From assembly GCA_020633205.1 (NCBI GenBank), contig JACKEB010000011.1, positions 974,501 through 1,038,500 of the forward strand: 64,000 nt of DNA, read 5' to 3'. Position 1 is the first letter of the stretch. Each line of letters begins with the position of its first letter. This DNA comes from Polyangiaceae bacterium (GTDB lineage: Bacteria > Myxococcota_A > Polyangia > Polyangiales > Polyangiaceae). The notes under the pieces were generated by a model that saw only the letters and a list, made by a program, of their open reading frames with translations, did not search any database and was not told where the DNA came from. The translations under genes and the position numbers were made by a program. Shown here piece by piece: positions 8,605-17,510 of this stretch.

Positions 8605-10035
8605 ATGACGCAAGCCACCACCTTTTCAAGCGACGCTTCCGTTAAGTCCGCCGAGGGCACCCCGGACGCTGAAATCCTCGCCGTGTGCGAGACCCTTCGT
8701 GCCTCGTTCGAGTCCGGGGCGACTCGCTCGTACGAGTGGCGCATCCAACAGCTGCGCCAGTTCATGCGCATGGTGGAGGAGAACGAGGACGCCATGATCG
8801 AGGCGTTGAAGCAGGACTTACGCAAGCCCTACTTCGAAGGTTGGTCAGCGGAGCCGCAGTTCCTGAAGGCGGAGCTCGGACATACGATCAAGAAGCTGAA
8901 GTCGTGGATGAAGCCGAAGCGGGTCGGCGCGAGCATGGCAGTTCAGCCAGCCAAGGCGCGCATCGTGTCCGAGCCCTTGGGTGTGGTGCTGATCATCGGC
9001 GCCTGGAACTATCCCATTCAGCTCAGCCTCGCGCCGTTGATCGGGGCCATTGCCGCAGGGAATTGCGCGGTGATCAAGCCGAGCGAGTTGGCTCCGGCAT
9101 CCAGCGCTCTGCAGAAGCGCCTGCTGGAGAAGTACTTCGACCGCGACTGTGTCCGCGTGGTGGAGGGCGGCGTCAAGGAAACCAGCCTGCTCCTCGACCA
9201 GCGCTGGGACCATATCTTCTACACGGGAGGCGGCGCTGTCGGGAAGATCGTGATGGCGGCCGCTTCGAAGCACCTAACCCCGGTCACCTTGGAACTCGGT
9301 GGCAAGAGCCCGTGCATCGTAGACCAAGACGTGGATCTGGAAACGGCTGCGAGGCGCATCGTTTGGGGTCGCTTCTTCAACGCAGGCCAGACCTGCGTGG
9401 CTCCCGACTACATTCTCGTGCACGAGTCCCTCGAGAAGCCGCTCCTCGACGCCATGAAGGGCGTGATCAAAGAGTTTTACGGAGATGACCCGAAGCAGAG
9501 CGACGACTACGCTCGCATCATCAACCGACGCCACTTCGATCGCTTGAGCAAGCTGCTCGAGAGCGGTGAGACGGTGGTCGGCGGCGACACCGATGCCGAG
9601 CAGTGTTACATCGGACCCACAGTTCTCCGGGGAATTACCGGCGACGAGCCGGTGATGGCCGACGAGATCTTTGGTCCGATCCTCCCAGTGCTCAAGGTCG
9701 CGAACCTGGACCAGGCGATCCGCTTCGTGAACCAACGCCCGAAGCCCCTTGCGCTGTATGTCTTCACACGGGACAAGCAGGTCGCGGAACGCGTCGTCGA
9801 GCGCACCAGCTCCGGCGGCGTGTGCATCAACGACGTGATCAGTCACATGCTTCCCCCGGACCTGCCCTTCGGTGGCGTCGGGGCGAGCGGGATGGGCGCC
9901 TATCACGGCAAGGGCACGTTCGACTGCTTCAGCCACAAGAAGAGCGTGCTGGACAAGCCCACCTTCGTTGACCCGGCGCTGCGGTACCCCCCGTACACCG
10001 AGGAAAAGATGAAGTGGGTTAAGCGCCTGCTCTAG
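8605..10035 (+). CDS. Class 3 aldehyde dehydrogenase, NAD(P)-dependent
   Basis: The 476-residue protein has the ALDH fold with the class 3 features: GAWNYPIQLSLAPLIGAI in the cofactor domain, the catalytic glutamate in LELGGKSPC and the catalytic cysteine in FNAGQTCVAPDYIL. The C-terminus is PPYTEEKMKWVKRLL, typical of fatty-aldehyde or coniferyl-aldehyde dehydrogenases. It oxidises an aldehyde, probably medium- or long-chain, to the acid. I chose the ATG at 8605, because the frame upstream to 8374 has no domain content and overlaps the divergent kinase start. The TAG stop codon is the first three bases of a 17-bp tandem repeat. Confidence 0.92.
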   Translation: MTQATTFSSDASVKSAEGTPDAEILAVCETLRASFESGATRSYEWRIQQLRQFMRMVEENEDAMIEALKQDLRKPYFEGWSAEPQFLKAELGHTIKKLKSWMKPKRVGASMAVQPAKARIVSEPLGVVLIIGAWNYPIQLSLAPLIGAIAAGNCAVIKPSELAPASSALQKRLLEKYFDRDCVRVVEGGVKETSLLLDQRWDHIFYTGGGAVGKIVMAAASKHLTPVTLELGGKSPCIVDQDVDLETAARRIVWGRFFNAGQTCVAPDYILVHESLEKPLLDAMKGVIKEFYGDDPKQSDDYARIINRRHFDRLSKLLESGETVVGGDTDAEQCYIGPTVLRGITGDEPVMADEIFGPILPVLKVANLDQAIRFVNQRPKPLALYVFTRDKQVAERVVERTSSGGVCINDVISHMLPPDLPFGGVGASGMGAYHGKGTFDCFSHKKSVLDKPTFVDPALRYPPYTEEKMKWVKRLL

Positions 10036-10096
10036 TCGTGCGGCTGCTGTAGTCGTGCGGCTGCTGTAGTCGTGCGGCTGCTGTAGTCGTGCGGCT
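10033..10096. repeat. 17-bp tandem repeat, 3.8 copies
   Basis: The unit TAGTCGTGCGGCTGCTG occurs at 10033-10049, 10050-10066 and 10067-10083, followed by a 13-base partial copy at 10084-10096. All copies are identical. The first copy begins with the stop codon of the aldehyde dehydrogenase gene, so changes in copy number would not alter that protein. Confidence 0.97.
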
Positions 10097-10227
10097 CCCC
10101 AAAAAATGGAGTGCCGCAGCGAGGCTCAACGCCGCGCTGCGGCACTTGTGTTTGCACACCCCGGATTGTGACGCTGTCGATCGACTCGTATCGACGGCGT
10201 CAGACATCACCTGTAAGACTCGAGGTG

Positions 10228-13200
10228 ATGCGATTTTCCGAGCTGCTGGGGTCAGCCGTTGCGCTTTTCAAGGATCGTTCTCGTCGCAGCTGGCTCAGCG
10301 ACACCCGAGCGCACGTCGAATATCCCGAGCTTGGGCGTGAGGAGTTCAAGCGCTTCACGCAGGCGATCGAGCGACTCACTCAGGACGTTCAGCACCTCGA
10401 GTGGGCAGAGGTCAACCCTCACACCCGCCGCGTGGTGTTCGCCTTCGCGTCCAAGGCCTTCGGGCTCGAGGAGCTTGAAGGTTTGGTCCGCGAGGCGGAG
10501 CACGTCGCGCGCGTCGACGGCGCGCGCTTTGTCGAGAGCGAAGCCGCTCATCCCGCTGACGAAGAGCCTGCGACGCGGCTACTCATAGAAATCCTCGCGG
10601 ATTTAACCGGCCTGGGGCTCGCGACCGCGGTGACGGTGTCTCCATTGAAGCCGTTCGTGGTCGGTTCGAGCTCTGCAGCCATCCTCAGCGTCCTCAAAGC
10701 GTCTCCGCGCCTGCGCCGAGGGATCGACGAGCGCCTCGGGCTCGAGCGCTCGGACCTGGTGTTGAACCTGGCGAGCGCGCTGGCGAGCGGTTTGGCGCAG
10801 CGCAAGGGTACCCAGCTCGTCGAGTTGAGCCACAAGCTGGCTGCGTTGCGAGAGGTTCGAGCCCGTCAACGCGCCTGGCAACGGAGACACCTAGAGCTCA
10901 CCGCCGATCGTGCGGAGATCGACGTTGAACGTTCCCACGGCGATCCCCGTCCAGTTCCATTGCCGCGCGGACCCATCGAGGAGTACGCGGACCGCGCGTG
11001 GTTCGTCTCGCTGGGCGGTTTCGTATTGAGCTTCGTGACGACGCGCAACGTCCAGCGGGCGATCGCAGCCTTGTTCGGTGGCTTGCCCAAGCCCGCACGC
11101 CTCGGGCGCGAAGTGTTCTCTTCGGAGTTGGCGCGGGTGCTCAGCGGGCGCGGAATCGTGATCATGGATGCGACCGCCGTCCGCCGCCTGGATCGCGTGG
11201 ACTGCTTGGTCGTTCAAGGGGATCTGGTCGCGAAAGACAAGTTCACCTTCGGTCGCGTGAAGAGCGACTCTCTAGAGACAGCGGAGGTCCGCGCTCAGGC
11301 GCGAGAGCTGTTCGACCCTGAAGCGCCGGTCGCCGTCCAGCGCTCTGGCGAGTGGCGCCTTGGCCCTCTGGGACTGCTCGACGCTGAGGCGACGACGGAG
11401 CAAGAAGAGCTGGCTGCCCAATGGGCGGACAAGGGCGCGCTGGTGCTCGCGCTGGCTAAGGGCGGCGAGGTACTCGCGCTAGCAGAGCTCGACATCGTGC
11501 CTCAGACCGGTGTCGAAGAGCTGATCTCCGCCGCGCACGCCGCGGAAATGCGCGTGGTGCTGACCCACGCCGACGAGAGCTCGCTCCAGGGGCTGAACGT
11601 TGACGACGTGATCACTACCGGCGAAGGCATGGTCGCTGGCGTGCGCCGTTTGCAGCGTGAGGGCCGTGTGGTGTGCCTTGTGGCTACTGAGAGCCGCGAT
11701 GCACTGGCCGCCGCAGACGTTGGGATCGGCCTTTGCCGTGGTGACTCCAAGTTGCCTTGGGGTGCGCACATCATTTGCCGCGAGGATTTGAGCGATGTGC
11801 GGTTCTTGATCGAAGCTTGTCCCACGGCGCGTGCCGTCTCCAAGCAGAGCGTCAACGTCGCGCTTGGTGCGGCGACGCTGGGTGCGCTCGTCTCCGCCGG
11901 CGGCCTGCTCCCGCTCACGACCCGTCGCGTGCTGTTCGTCGTGAACACGGCCACCTTGATCTCGATGGCGAATGGCTTGCGCAACTCGTTTGCGCTCGAG
12001 CGTCGCGCCCTGCCGCCGCCTCGTGATCCCACGCCGTGGCACTCCTTGACCGCCGAAGGCACGCTAGCCCGACTTGGCTCGAGTTCGACTGGACTCGTCT
12101 TGCGGCAGGTGATGAACCGCAGGCGCCTCGACATCGAACCCCGCCCCGCCGCGGTCGAGCTGGTGGAGGCGATCACGGACGAGCTATTCAATCCGCTCGC
12201 GCCGCTGCTTGCTGCTGGCGCGGGACTGTCGGCGGTGGTCGGCTCCACCGCGGACGCCGTGATGGTCGGCGGCGTCGTGGGGTTGAACGCGCTGATCGGT
12301 GGCGTGCAGAAGTTCCGTACGGAACGCGCGATTCGAGACCTCGCGCGCACGGCGACTCGTCACGCTTTGGTGCGCCGAGGCGGTCAAACCAGCTACGTGA
12401 GCGCCCGCGAGTTGGTTCAGGGAGATGTCGTCTTGCTGCAGGCAGGCGATGTGGTGCCTGCGGATTGTCGCGTGATCGACAGCGAGTCCCTCGAGGTGGA
12501 CGCTTCGGCGCTCACCGGTGAGTCGCTCCCGGTGGTGAAGGGCACCGGGGTCAACTTCGATGCACAGGTCGCTGATCGGCGCTCGATGCTCTACGCGGAG
12601 ACGTCAATCGCTGCAGGCCGAGCGACGGCCGTGGTGGTTGCGTGTGGAGACGAGACGGAGGCGCGGCGTGGCGCTGCCGCTCGGAAAGATCGCGTCGGCG
12701 GTGTCGAGCAGCGGTTGCGTTCCTTGATGAGCTTGACCGGCCCCGTGGCTCTAGCCGCGGGTGCAGGTGTGGTCGGCGCTGGCATGTTGCGCGGCCGCCG
12801 GGTCGCCGACTTGGTCGACACTGGCGTGAGTCTCGCCGTTGGCGCGGTGCCTGAGGGCTTGCCGCTCCTGGCTACCGCTGCCCAGTTGGCGGCCGCGCGT
12901 CGCTTGAGTCAGCGCGGGGCGCTGGTACGAAACGTACGCAGCGTGGAAGCGCTCGGTCGCGTGAATGTGCTGTGCGTCGACAAGACCGGCACCGTCACCG
13001 AAGGTCAGGTCCGCCTCACGGCGCTTAGCGACGGCGACGAGCAGCAACCGCTCACCGGCGCGAGCGGCCCGCGCATCAAGGTGCTGGCCGCAGCGCTGCG
13101 TGCGACTCCGGATCGCCGCGCCGCGGCTGGGCGAAACGATCCGCTGGATGAGGCGCTGAACGACGCCGCGCGGCGCCTGGGCGTGGCTCGCGACTACGGC

Positions 13201-14649
13201 GCTGAAGGTTGGCGCAAGACTCACGAGCTGAGCTTCGAGGCCGGCCGCGGTTACCATGCGGTAACGAGCAGCGTGGAGGGCGGCGCGCTGCTCAGTGTGA
13301 AGGGTGCCCCAGAGGTGCTCCTCCCCGCGTGCACTCGCCGCTCGACGTCGGGGCAGAGCGTGCCTCTGGACGAGGTGACGGCGAAGCGCCTGAACGCTGA
13401 AGCCGAGCGTATGGCCCGCGCCGGGCTCCGCGTCATCGCGGTTGCAGAGCGCCGCGCGGGTACCGAGGACAACCTGGACGCTTCGCGACTCGTTGGGCTG
13501 AGCTTCCGCGGCTTCTTGGCGTTCTCCGACCCCGTGAGGGCGACCGCCGCGGAGGCGGTGGAAGGTCTCAAGCAAGCCGGGGTGAAGACGTTGATGATCA
13601 CCGGCGACCATCCGTCGACCGCCGAAGCGATCGCCAAGGAACTCGATCTGCTGTCTCCCGACGGAACCATGACCGGCGCGGAGCTCGGCAACTTGACAGA
13701 GGAGGAACTCGACGCGCGCATCGGGAGGATCAGCGTCTTCGCCCGAGTTACCCCCTCACAGAAGGTGCGCATCGTGCGCGCTCTTCAGCGCGCGGGTAAG
13801 GTCGTGGCGATGGTCGGTGATGGCGCGAATGACGCGCCGGCGATTCGCTTGGCGGACGTGGGGATTGCGCTCGGCGAGCACAGCACCGCGGCGGCTCGTC
13901 GTGCAGCCGACGTGGTGGTAACCGACGAACGCATCGAGACGTTGGTTGACGCGATCGTGGAGGGGCGGGCGACCTGGGCGTCTGTGCGCGAAGCCGTCTC
14001 CATCCTGGTTGGTGGGAACCTGGGCGAGATCGGATTCACCCTCGGCGCGGGCCTGGTCGACGGCCGCCCACCGCTCAACGCACGTCAGTTGCTCCTGGTG
14101 AACTTGTTCACCGACGTAGTGCCTGCCATGGCGATTGCTCTGCGCCCGCCTTCCGCCGAGGTGTTATCGAGCCTTGCAAAGGAGGGGCCCGAAGCGTCAC
14201 TCGGCAGCGCGCTGAACCGGGAGATCGCTTCACGCGCTGGTGTGACGGCGCTGGGAGCCGGTTCCGCGTGGTTAGTGGGACGATTCACCGGCTCTCAGGC
14301 GCGGGCGCGCACCATCGGCTTGGCGGCTCTGGTGGGGTCGCAGCTCGGTCAGACGATGCGCATCGGTGGCTACTCATCGCAGGTCGTGGCGACGAGCATG
14401 GGCTCCGCGTTGCTGCTTGCTTCGATCATTCAAACGCCGTTCGTCAGCCAGTTCTTTGGTTGCCGACCGATGGGGCCGGTTGCCTGGGCGACGGCAATCA
14501 GCGCGAGTGTCGCGGCGACCGGAGCTAGTGTGGCGTTCCCGCGTTATATGGCTGACATTGGGGACCGAATCCGCACGGAGTTCTCCGGGGTGTTGAACAA
14601 CCCTGGCGTGCGTCTGCCCGGCTTTTCCCTCACCCCCAAACCCGCGTAG
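10228..14649 (+). CDS. Very large P-type cation ATPase with degenerate N-terminal half (CtpH/CtpI-like)
   Basis: At about 1,473 residues this is nearly twice a normal P-type ATPase. The C-terminal half is complete: TGES at 763-766, PEGLP in the ion-binding helix at 875-879, the phosphorylated D918 in DKTGTVTEG, KGAPE in the nucleotide domain, the ITGDHPSTAEAIA hinge, GDGANDAPAIRLAD at 1197 onward and several C-terminal membrane helices. The PEGLP signature places it near calcium/cation P2-type pumps. The N-terminal half lacks DKTG but contains ALAAADVGIGL at 492-502, which mirrors the RLADVGIAL segment and suggests a decayed duplicate. This resembles the long mycobacterial CtpH/CtpI pumps, whose substrate is uncertain. 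The ATG at 10228 gives the shortest start that keeps the conserved N-terminus. Confidence 0.88.
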   Translation: MRFSELLGSAVALFKDRSRRSWLSDTRAHVEYPELGREEFKRFTQAIERLTQDVQHLEWAEVNPHTRRVVFAFASKAFGLEELEGLVREAEHVARVDGARFVESEAAHPADEEPATRLLIEILADLTGLGLATAVTVSPLKPFVVGSSSAAILSVLKASPRLRRGIDERLGLERSDLVLNLASALASGLAQRKGTQLVELSHKLAALREVRARQRAWQRRHLELTADRAEIDVERSHGDPRPVPLPRGPIEEYADRAWFVSLGGFVLSFVTTRNVQRAIAALFGGLPKPARLGREVFSSELARVLSGRGIVIMDATAVRRLDRVDCLVVQGDLVAKDKFTFGRVKSDSLETAEVRAQARELFDPEAPVAVQRSGEWRLGPLGLLDAEATTEQEELAAQWADKGALVLALAKGGEVLALAELDIVPQTGVEELISAAHAAEMRVVLTHADESSLQGLNVDDVITTGEGMVAGVRRLQREGRVVCLVATESRDALAAADVGIGLCRGDSKLPWGAHIICREDLSDVRFLIEACPTARAVSKQSVNVALGAATLGALVSAGGLLPLTTRRVLFVVNTATLISMANGLRNSFALERRALPPPRDPTPWHSLTAEGTLARLGSSSTGLVLRQVMNRRRLDIEPRPAAVELVEAITDELFNPLAPLLAAGAGLSAVVGSTADAVMVGGVVGLNALIGGVQKFRTERAIRDLARTATRHALVRRGGQTSYVSARELVQGDVVLLQAGDVVPADCRVIDSESLEVDASALTGESLPVVKGTGVNFDAQVADRRSMLYAETSIAAGRATAVVVACGDETEARRGAAARKDRVGGVEQRLRSLMSLTGPVALAAGAGVVGAGMLRGRRVADLVDTGVSLAVGAVPEGLPLLATAAQLAAARRLSQRGALVRNVRSVEALGRVNVLCVDKTGTVTEGQVRLTALSDGDEQQPLTGASGPRIKVLAAALRATPDRRAAAGRNDPLDEALNDAARRLGVARDYGAEGWRKTHELSFEAGRGYHAVTSSVEGGALLSVKGAPEVLLPACTRRSTSGQSVPLDEVTAKRLNAEAERMARAGLRVIAVAERRAGTEDNLDASRLVGLSFRGFLAFSDPVRATAAEAVEGLKQAGVKTLMITGDHPSTAEAIAKELDLLSPDGTMTGAELGNLTEEELDARIGRISVFARVTPSQKVRIVRALQRAGKVVAMVGDGANDAPAIRLADVGIALGEHSTAAARRAADVVVTDERIETLVDAIVEGRATWASVREAVSILVGGNLGEIGFTLGAGLVDGRPPLNARQLLLVNLFTDVVPAMAIALRPPSAEVLSSLAKEGPEASLGSALNREIASRAGVTALGAGSAWLVGRFTGSQARARTIGLAALVGSQLGQTMRIGGYSSQVVATSMGSALLLASIIQTPFVSQFFGCRPMGPVAWATAISASVAATGASVAFPRYMADIGDRIRTEFSGVLNNPGVRLPGFSLTPKPA
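14625..14645 (-). repeat. G-rich 21-bp dispersed repeat, copy 1
   Basis: Read on the minus strand, these 21 bases (GCGGGTTTGGGGG, then TGAGGGAA) are identical to 27166-27186. This copy overlaps the last codons and stop of the P-type ATPase gene. Confidence 0.85.
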
Positions 14650-14788
14650 AAACACTTAGGCTGCGCAGGGTTACGCGGCATCGGGTGGTTTTTTGGGGGG
14701 GGAGAGCGCGCCGCTCGCGATGAGAGCCGGCGAAGAAAACCGCGCGCGAAACTTGGCCCGGGCGACAGACTTCTGGCTTAGGGGGGGC

Positions 14789-15499
14789 ATGAAGCTACCG
14801 CTCATCGCCTGCTGTGCCGCATCTCTGTTGATCGTTGCTTGTGGGGGGGCGGCGACGCCCGCGCCCGAGGCTCCTAGCACCGATGCAGCAGGCGCCGCGG
14901 AGGAAGTCGCTCCGGAGACTCCGAGCGAAGACGCGATGCCGGCGGCCGACGCAGAGCCAGAGGCTCGAACGATGCAAGTAGGTGACTACTACGTGCAACG
15001 CTTCACCGGCACGTTCACCAAGGAGCCGATGACGCTGACGGAGCGGGTCATTGCGCGTGAGAAGCACGCCTTCGTCGTTGATTTTCGCCTGGAGCAAGGC
15101 AAACACGCGTCGACACTACGTCTCCGCGTGGATTCGAAGGACCCTCGCCGTATTCTTCAGGTGAGTGAGCTGAACGGCGAAAAGGAGTCTCCAGCGACCC
15201 TGGCTGCCTACGAGGCGCTGATGGCGCGCACCATGTTCGCTCCCGATGAGAATGAGGAGCAAGTGGCCAGCGAGAAGACGACCTGTATGCTGGGCGACGA
15301 GTCTGTCGACTGCCAGCGGACGGAGTACCGCGTACGCATCGGTGAGAAGTCCGCGAAGCTCAGCGTGACCACGAGCAAGTCGGCGCATGGGCGCGACCTG
15401 GGGGGCGAGGTGATGACCGAAGACGGCAAGCTGGTGTACCGCGCCCAGTTGATCGAGATGGGCCACGACACGAGCAGCTCCGACGTCGCGAGCCGCTGA
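14789..15499 (+). CDS. Predicted lipoprotein of unknown function
   Basis: The 236-residue product begins MKLPLIACCAASLLIVACGG, a lipoprotein signal with the lipobox cysteine in IVAC. About 45 residues of Ala, Pro, Glu and Ser follow. The mature domain starts near QVGDYYVQRFTGTF and has alternating strands with a few conserved-looking pieces (TTCMLGDESVDCQRTEYRV, with two cysteines that could pair). I do not recognise a family. The start is the ATG at 14789 behind a G-rich run (TTAGGGGGGGC). An upstream extension to 14693 would bury the lipoprotein signal. Confidence 0.8.
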   Translation: MKLPLIACCAASLLIVACGGAATPAPEAPSTDAAGAAEEVAPETPSEDAMPAADAEPEARTMQVGDYYVQRFTGTFTKEPMTLTERVIAREKHAFVVDFRLEQGKHASTLRLRVDSKDPRRILQVSELNGEKESPATLAAYEALMARTMFAPDENEEQVASEKTTCMLGDESVDCQRTEYRVRIGEKSAKLSVTTSKSAHGRDLGGEVMTEDGKLVYRAQLIEMGHDTSSSDVASR

Positions 15500-15641
15500 G
15501 TTCACAGCCAGCTTCATTTGGCGAGGCGCCAGCACGTTGTGCTGAGCGCCTCGTTTGCGTTGGGGCTCCGGTGTAGGTGAATTCAGGGTCCATTCAAGGT
15601 GCGCTCAAGCTTCGCCTTTCGGCTTTCGCTAGCCTGGGGAC

Positions 15642-16076
15642 ATGACTCGTGGGCTTGGCCTAGGGCTGTTGGCGCTGTGTTTTGCGCTGGGCGGCTGCGA
15701 TGGCGACGACACCAAGAAGAACGCAAAGAACGGCGGAGCCGGCGGTGGCATGGGGGTCGCAGGCGGCGAAACCGGTGGCAGCGCTGGAGTTGCCGGGCAG
15801 CCATCGGGAGGCACCGGGGGCATGGCAGGCAGCGGCGGGATGCCTAGTGGCGGCACCGGCGGTGCGGTCACCGGGGGCACCGGAGGTGTGGCAGGTACCG
15901 GCGGAGAGCCAGTCGTTCCTGGGGCGCCTGGGATGGGCATGACGAGCGCCGGCGCGCAGGTGTCCTCCCCGAACTACTCCGGAGTTGTGGTCCTCGGCGA
16001 AGCGCCCGGCGGCAACCGCGTGATGTCCAGCGCATCCTATCAGCTTCGCATGGGCCTGGTTGGCGCGACTCAGTGA
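15642..16076 (+). CDS. Small glycine-rich lipoprotein upstream of collagen-like gene
   Basis: The 144-residue protein has a signal MTRGLGLGLLALCFALGGC with a lipobox (LGGC). A low-complexity stretch of GG-x repeats (GGTGGMAGSGGMPSGGTGG) runs to about residue 90. The C-terminus, SSPNYSGVVVLG to SYQLRMGLVGATQ, is the only ordered-looking part. It is not a catalytic protein by any sign. It lies 63 bp upstream of the collagen-like gene on the same strand, so the two are probably cotranscribed and may both be surface components. Confidence 0.8.
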   Translation: MTRGLGLGLLALCFALGGCDGDDTKKNAKNGGAGGGMGVAGGETGGSAGVAGQPSGGTGGMAGSGGMPSGGTGGAVTGGTGGVAGTGGEPVVPGAPGMGMTSAGAQVSSPNYSGVVVLGEAPGGNRVMSSASYQLRMGLVGATQ

Positions 16077-16139
16077 CGCGCACTTGATTCCGCGTGGCAA
16101 TAAAGTACTCGACTTAGTGAAGGCAAAAGGAAGACTGCA

Positions 16140-17510
16140 ATGAAACCCAAGCATTGTCTCGGCGCGTTGGCGCTTACGGGCGCCCTCGGCTTCAGCTCCA
16201 TGGCGTCGGCTCAGGTTCCGATCGACTTGCTGACTCAGCAAGGACGCTTGTTCGACTCCGCTGGCGCGCCGATCAACGACACCCTGGACTTTACCTTCAC
16301 CTTCTACGCTGACTCGGACGGCCTGACGCCGCTTTGGACCGAGACTCAGAGCGTAGCGCTGAGCGACGGCTTTTTCTCCGTGCAGCTTGGTAGCGTGACG
16401 CCTTTCCCAGCAGGGCTCTTCGATGGATCACTGATGTACCTCGGGGTGCAGGTTGGGAGTGACGCAGAAATGACGCCGCGACAGCCGGTGACCAGTGTGC
16501 CCTATGCATTGACGTGCGGAAATGCGATTGGCGACATCACCCCCCACACTGTGAGCGTCGGCGGGGGACTCGTGATCAACGAGTTTGGAGAGTGGGTGGG
16601 GCCGAGCAGCGGCTTGGTCGGTCCGACGGGGCCGATGGGGGCCACCGGGCCGGCTGGCGCCGCAGGACCGATGGGTCCGGCTGGACCGACCGGTACTGCG
16701 GGTTCAATGGGACCCACCGGCGCAATGGGACCCACCGGCGCAATGGGACCCACCGGCGCAATGGGACCCACCGGCGCAATGGGACCCACCGGCGCAATGG
16801 GACCCACCGGTGCGCGTGGCGCCACTGGGCCCATCGGAGCGCAGGGTCCAGCGGGAGCTCAAGGACCTGCAGGGCCAACGGGAGCGACCGGAGCCACCGG
16901 GGCCCGGGGTGCGACGGGCCCAGCTGGCCCGGCGGGAGCTCAGGGGCCTGCCGGAGCGATCGGCCCAACGGGTCCGCGAGGATTGCAGGGGCTCCAGGGA
17001 CCGGCGGGAGCGACCGGGCCCCAGGGGCTACAGGGCCTGCAAGGCATCCAGGGGCCAACCGGGCCACGAGGCTTCCAGGGGCTCCAAGGCGTTCAGGGAC
17101 CTCAGGGCATCATCGACATGGGCAGCGTGGAGGGTCCCATGACCCTCAGTAATCCCCAGAGGTTCGGACACGCCGTGTGGATCATGGCGCTCGGGAGCTT
17201 TTCGCTCACGGACCGGCAAGGGGTCTCAGTGAATATCCTTGCGGCAATGCGTCCGGATGCGCAGCAGAGCGTGGTCACCGGGGAGTTGTATCCGTGCTAC
17301 CGCCCAAGGGGAGGCGGCTCGGCGACGCGCTTCGGCGTCTACAACTTGAACCAAGGAACTGCGCTCACCACTATTTCGACGACGGGTGTGCTGAAACTGG
17401 GCGTTGACGCCGACGTGGATGTGGGGATCTGCGGTGGCGCCTTCTCGGCGGATCTCGCCGTGTGGGTGGTGTACGCCGGTGGCAGTTACACCGTCTTCAA
17501 CGCGCCTTAG
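16140..17510 (+). CDS. Secreted collagen-like (Gly-X-Y) protein
   Basis: The 456-residue protein has a clear signal peptide (MKPKHCLGALALTGALGFSS, cleavage after ASA). Residues 26-157 form a folded N-terminal domain containing QQGRLFDSAGAPINDT, LWTETQ, SVQLG and the MTPRQPVTSVPYAL motif, often seen in surface proteins of this type. Residues 158 to about 325 are some 55 uninterrupted Gly-X-Y triplets dominated by GPTGA, GPAGA and GLQGP. The last 130 residues are beta-rich with a cysteine pair (CYRPRGG, ICGG) and could be a trimerisation head. It is likely an extracellular triple-helical fibre. It overlaps the convergent gene by 14 bp. Confidence 0.92.
   Translation: MKPKHCLGALALTGALGFSSMASAQVPIDLLTQQGRLFDSAGAPINDTLDFTFTFYADSDGLTPLWTETQSVALSDGFFSVQLGSVTPFPAGLFDGSLMYLGVQVGSDAEMTPRQPVTSVPYALTCGNAIGDITPHTVSVGGGLVINEFGEWVGPSSGLVGPTGPMGATGPAGAAGPMGPAGPTGTAGSMGPTGAMGPTGAMGPTGAMGPTGAMGPTGAMGPTGARGATGPIGAQGPAGAQGPAGPTGATGATGARGATGPAGPAGAQGPAGAIGPTGPRGLQGLQGPAGATGPQGLQGLQGIQGPTGPRGFQGLQGVQGPQGIIDMGSVEGPMTLSNPQRFGHAVWIMALGSFSLTDRQGVSVNILAAMRPDAQQSVVTGELYPCYRPRGGGSATRFGVYNLNQGTALTTISTTGVLKLGVDADVDVGICGGAFSADLAVWVVYAGGSYTVFNAP
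16707..16814 (+). repeat. 18-bp coding tandem repeat in the collagen region, 6 copies
   Basis: ATGGGACCCACCGGCGCA is repeated at 16707, 16725, 16743, 16761, 16779 and 16797. The first five copies are identical and the last ends in GGTGCG. Each copy encodes Met-Gly-Pro-Thr-Gly-Ala, that is two collagen triplets, so gain or loss of copies keeps the frame. Confidence 0.97.

Noticed and set aside
10033..10096. The 17-bp repeat as a possible CRISPR array
   Set aside because: Copies are contiguous with no spacers, and no cas gene is present.
16140..17510. The collagen-like protein as a prophage tail fibre
   Set aside because: No phage structural, lysis or integrase genes occur anywhere in the window, and the protein has its own signal peptide.
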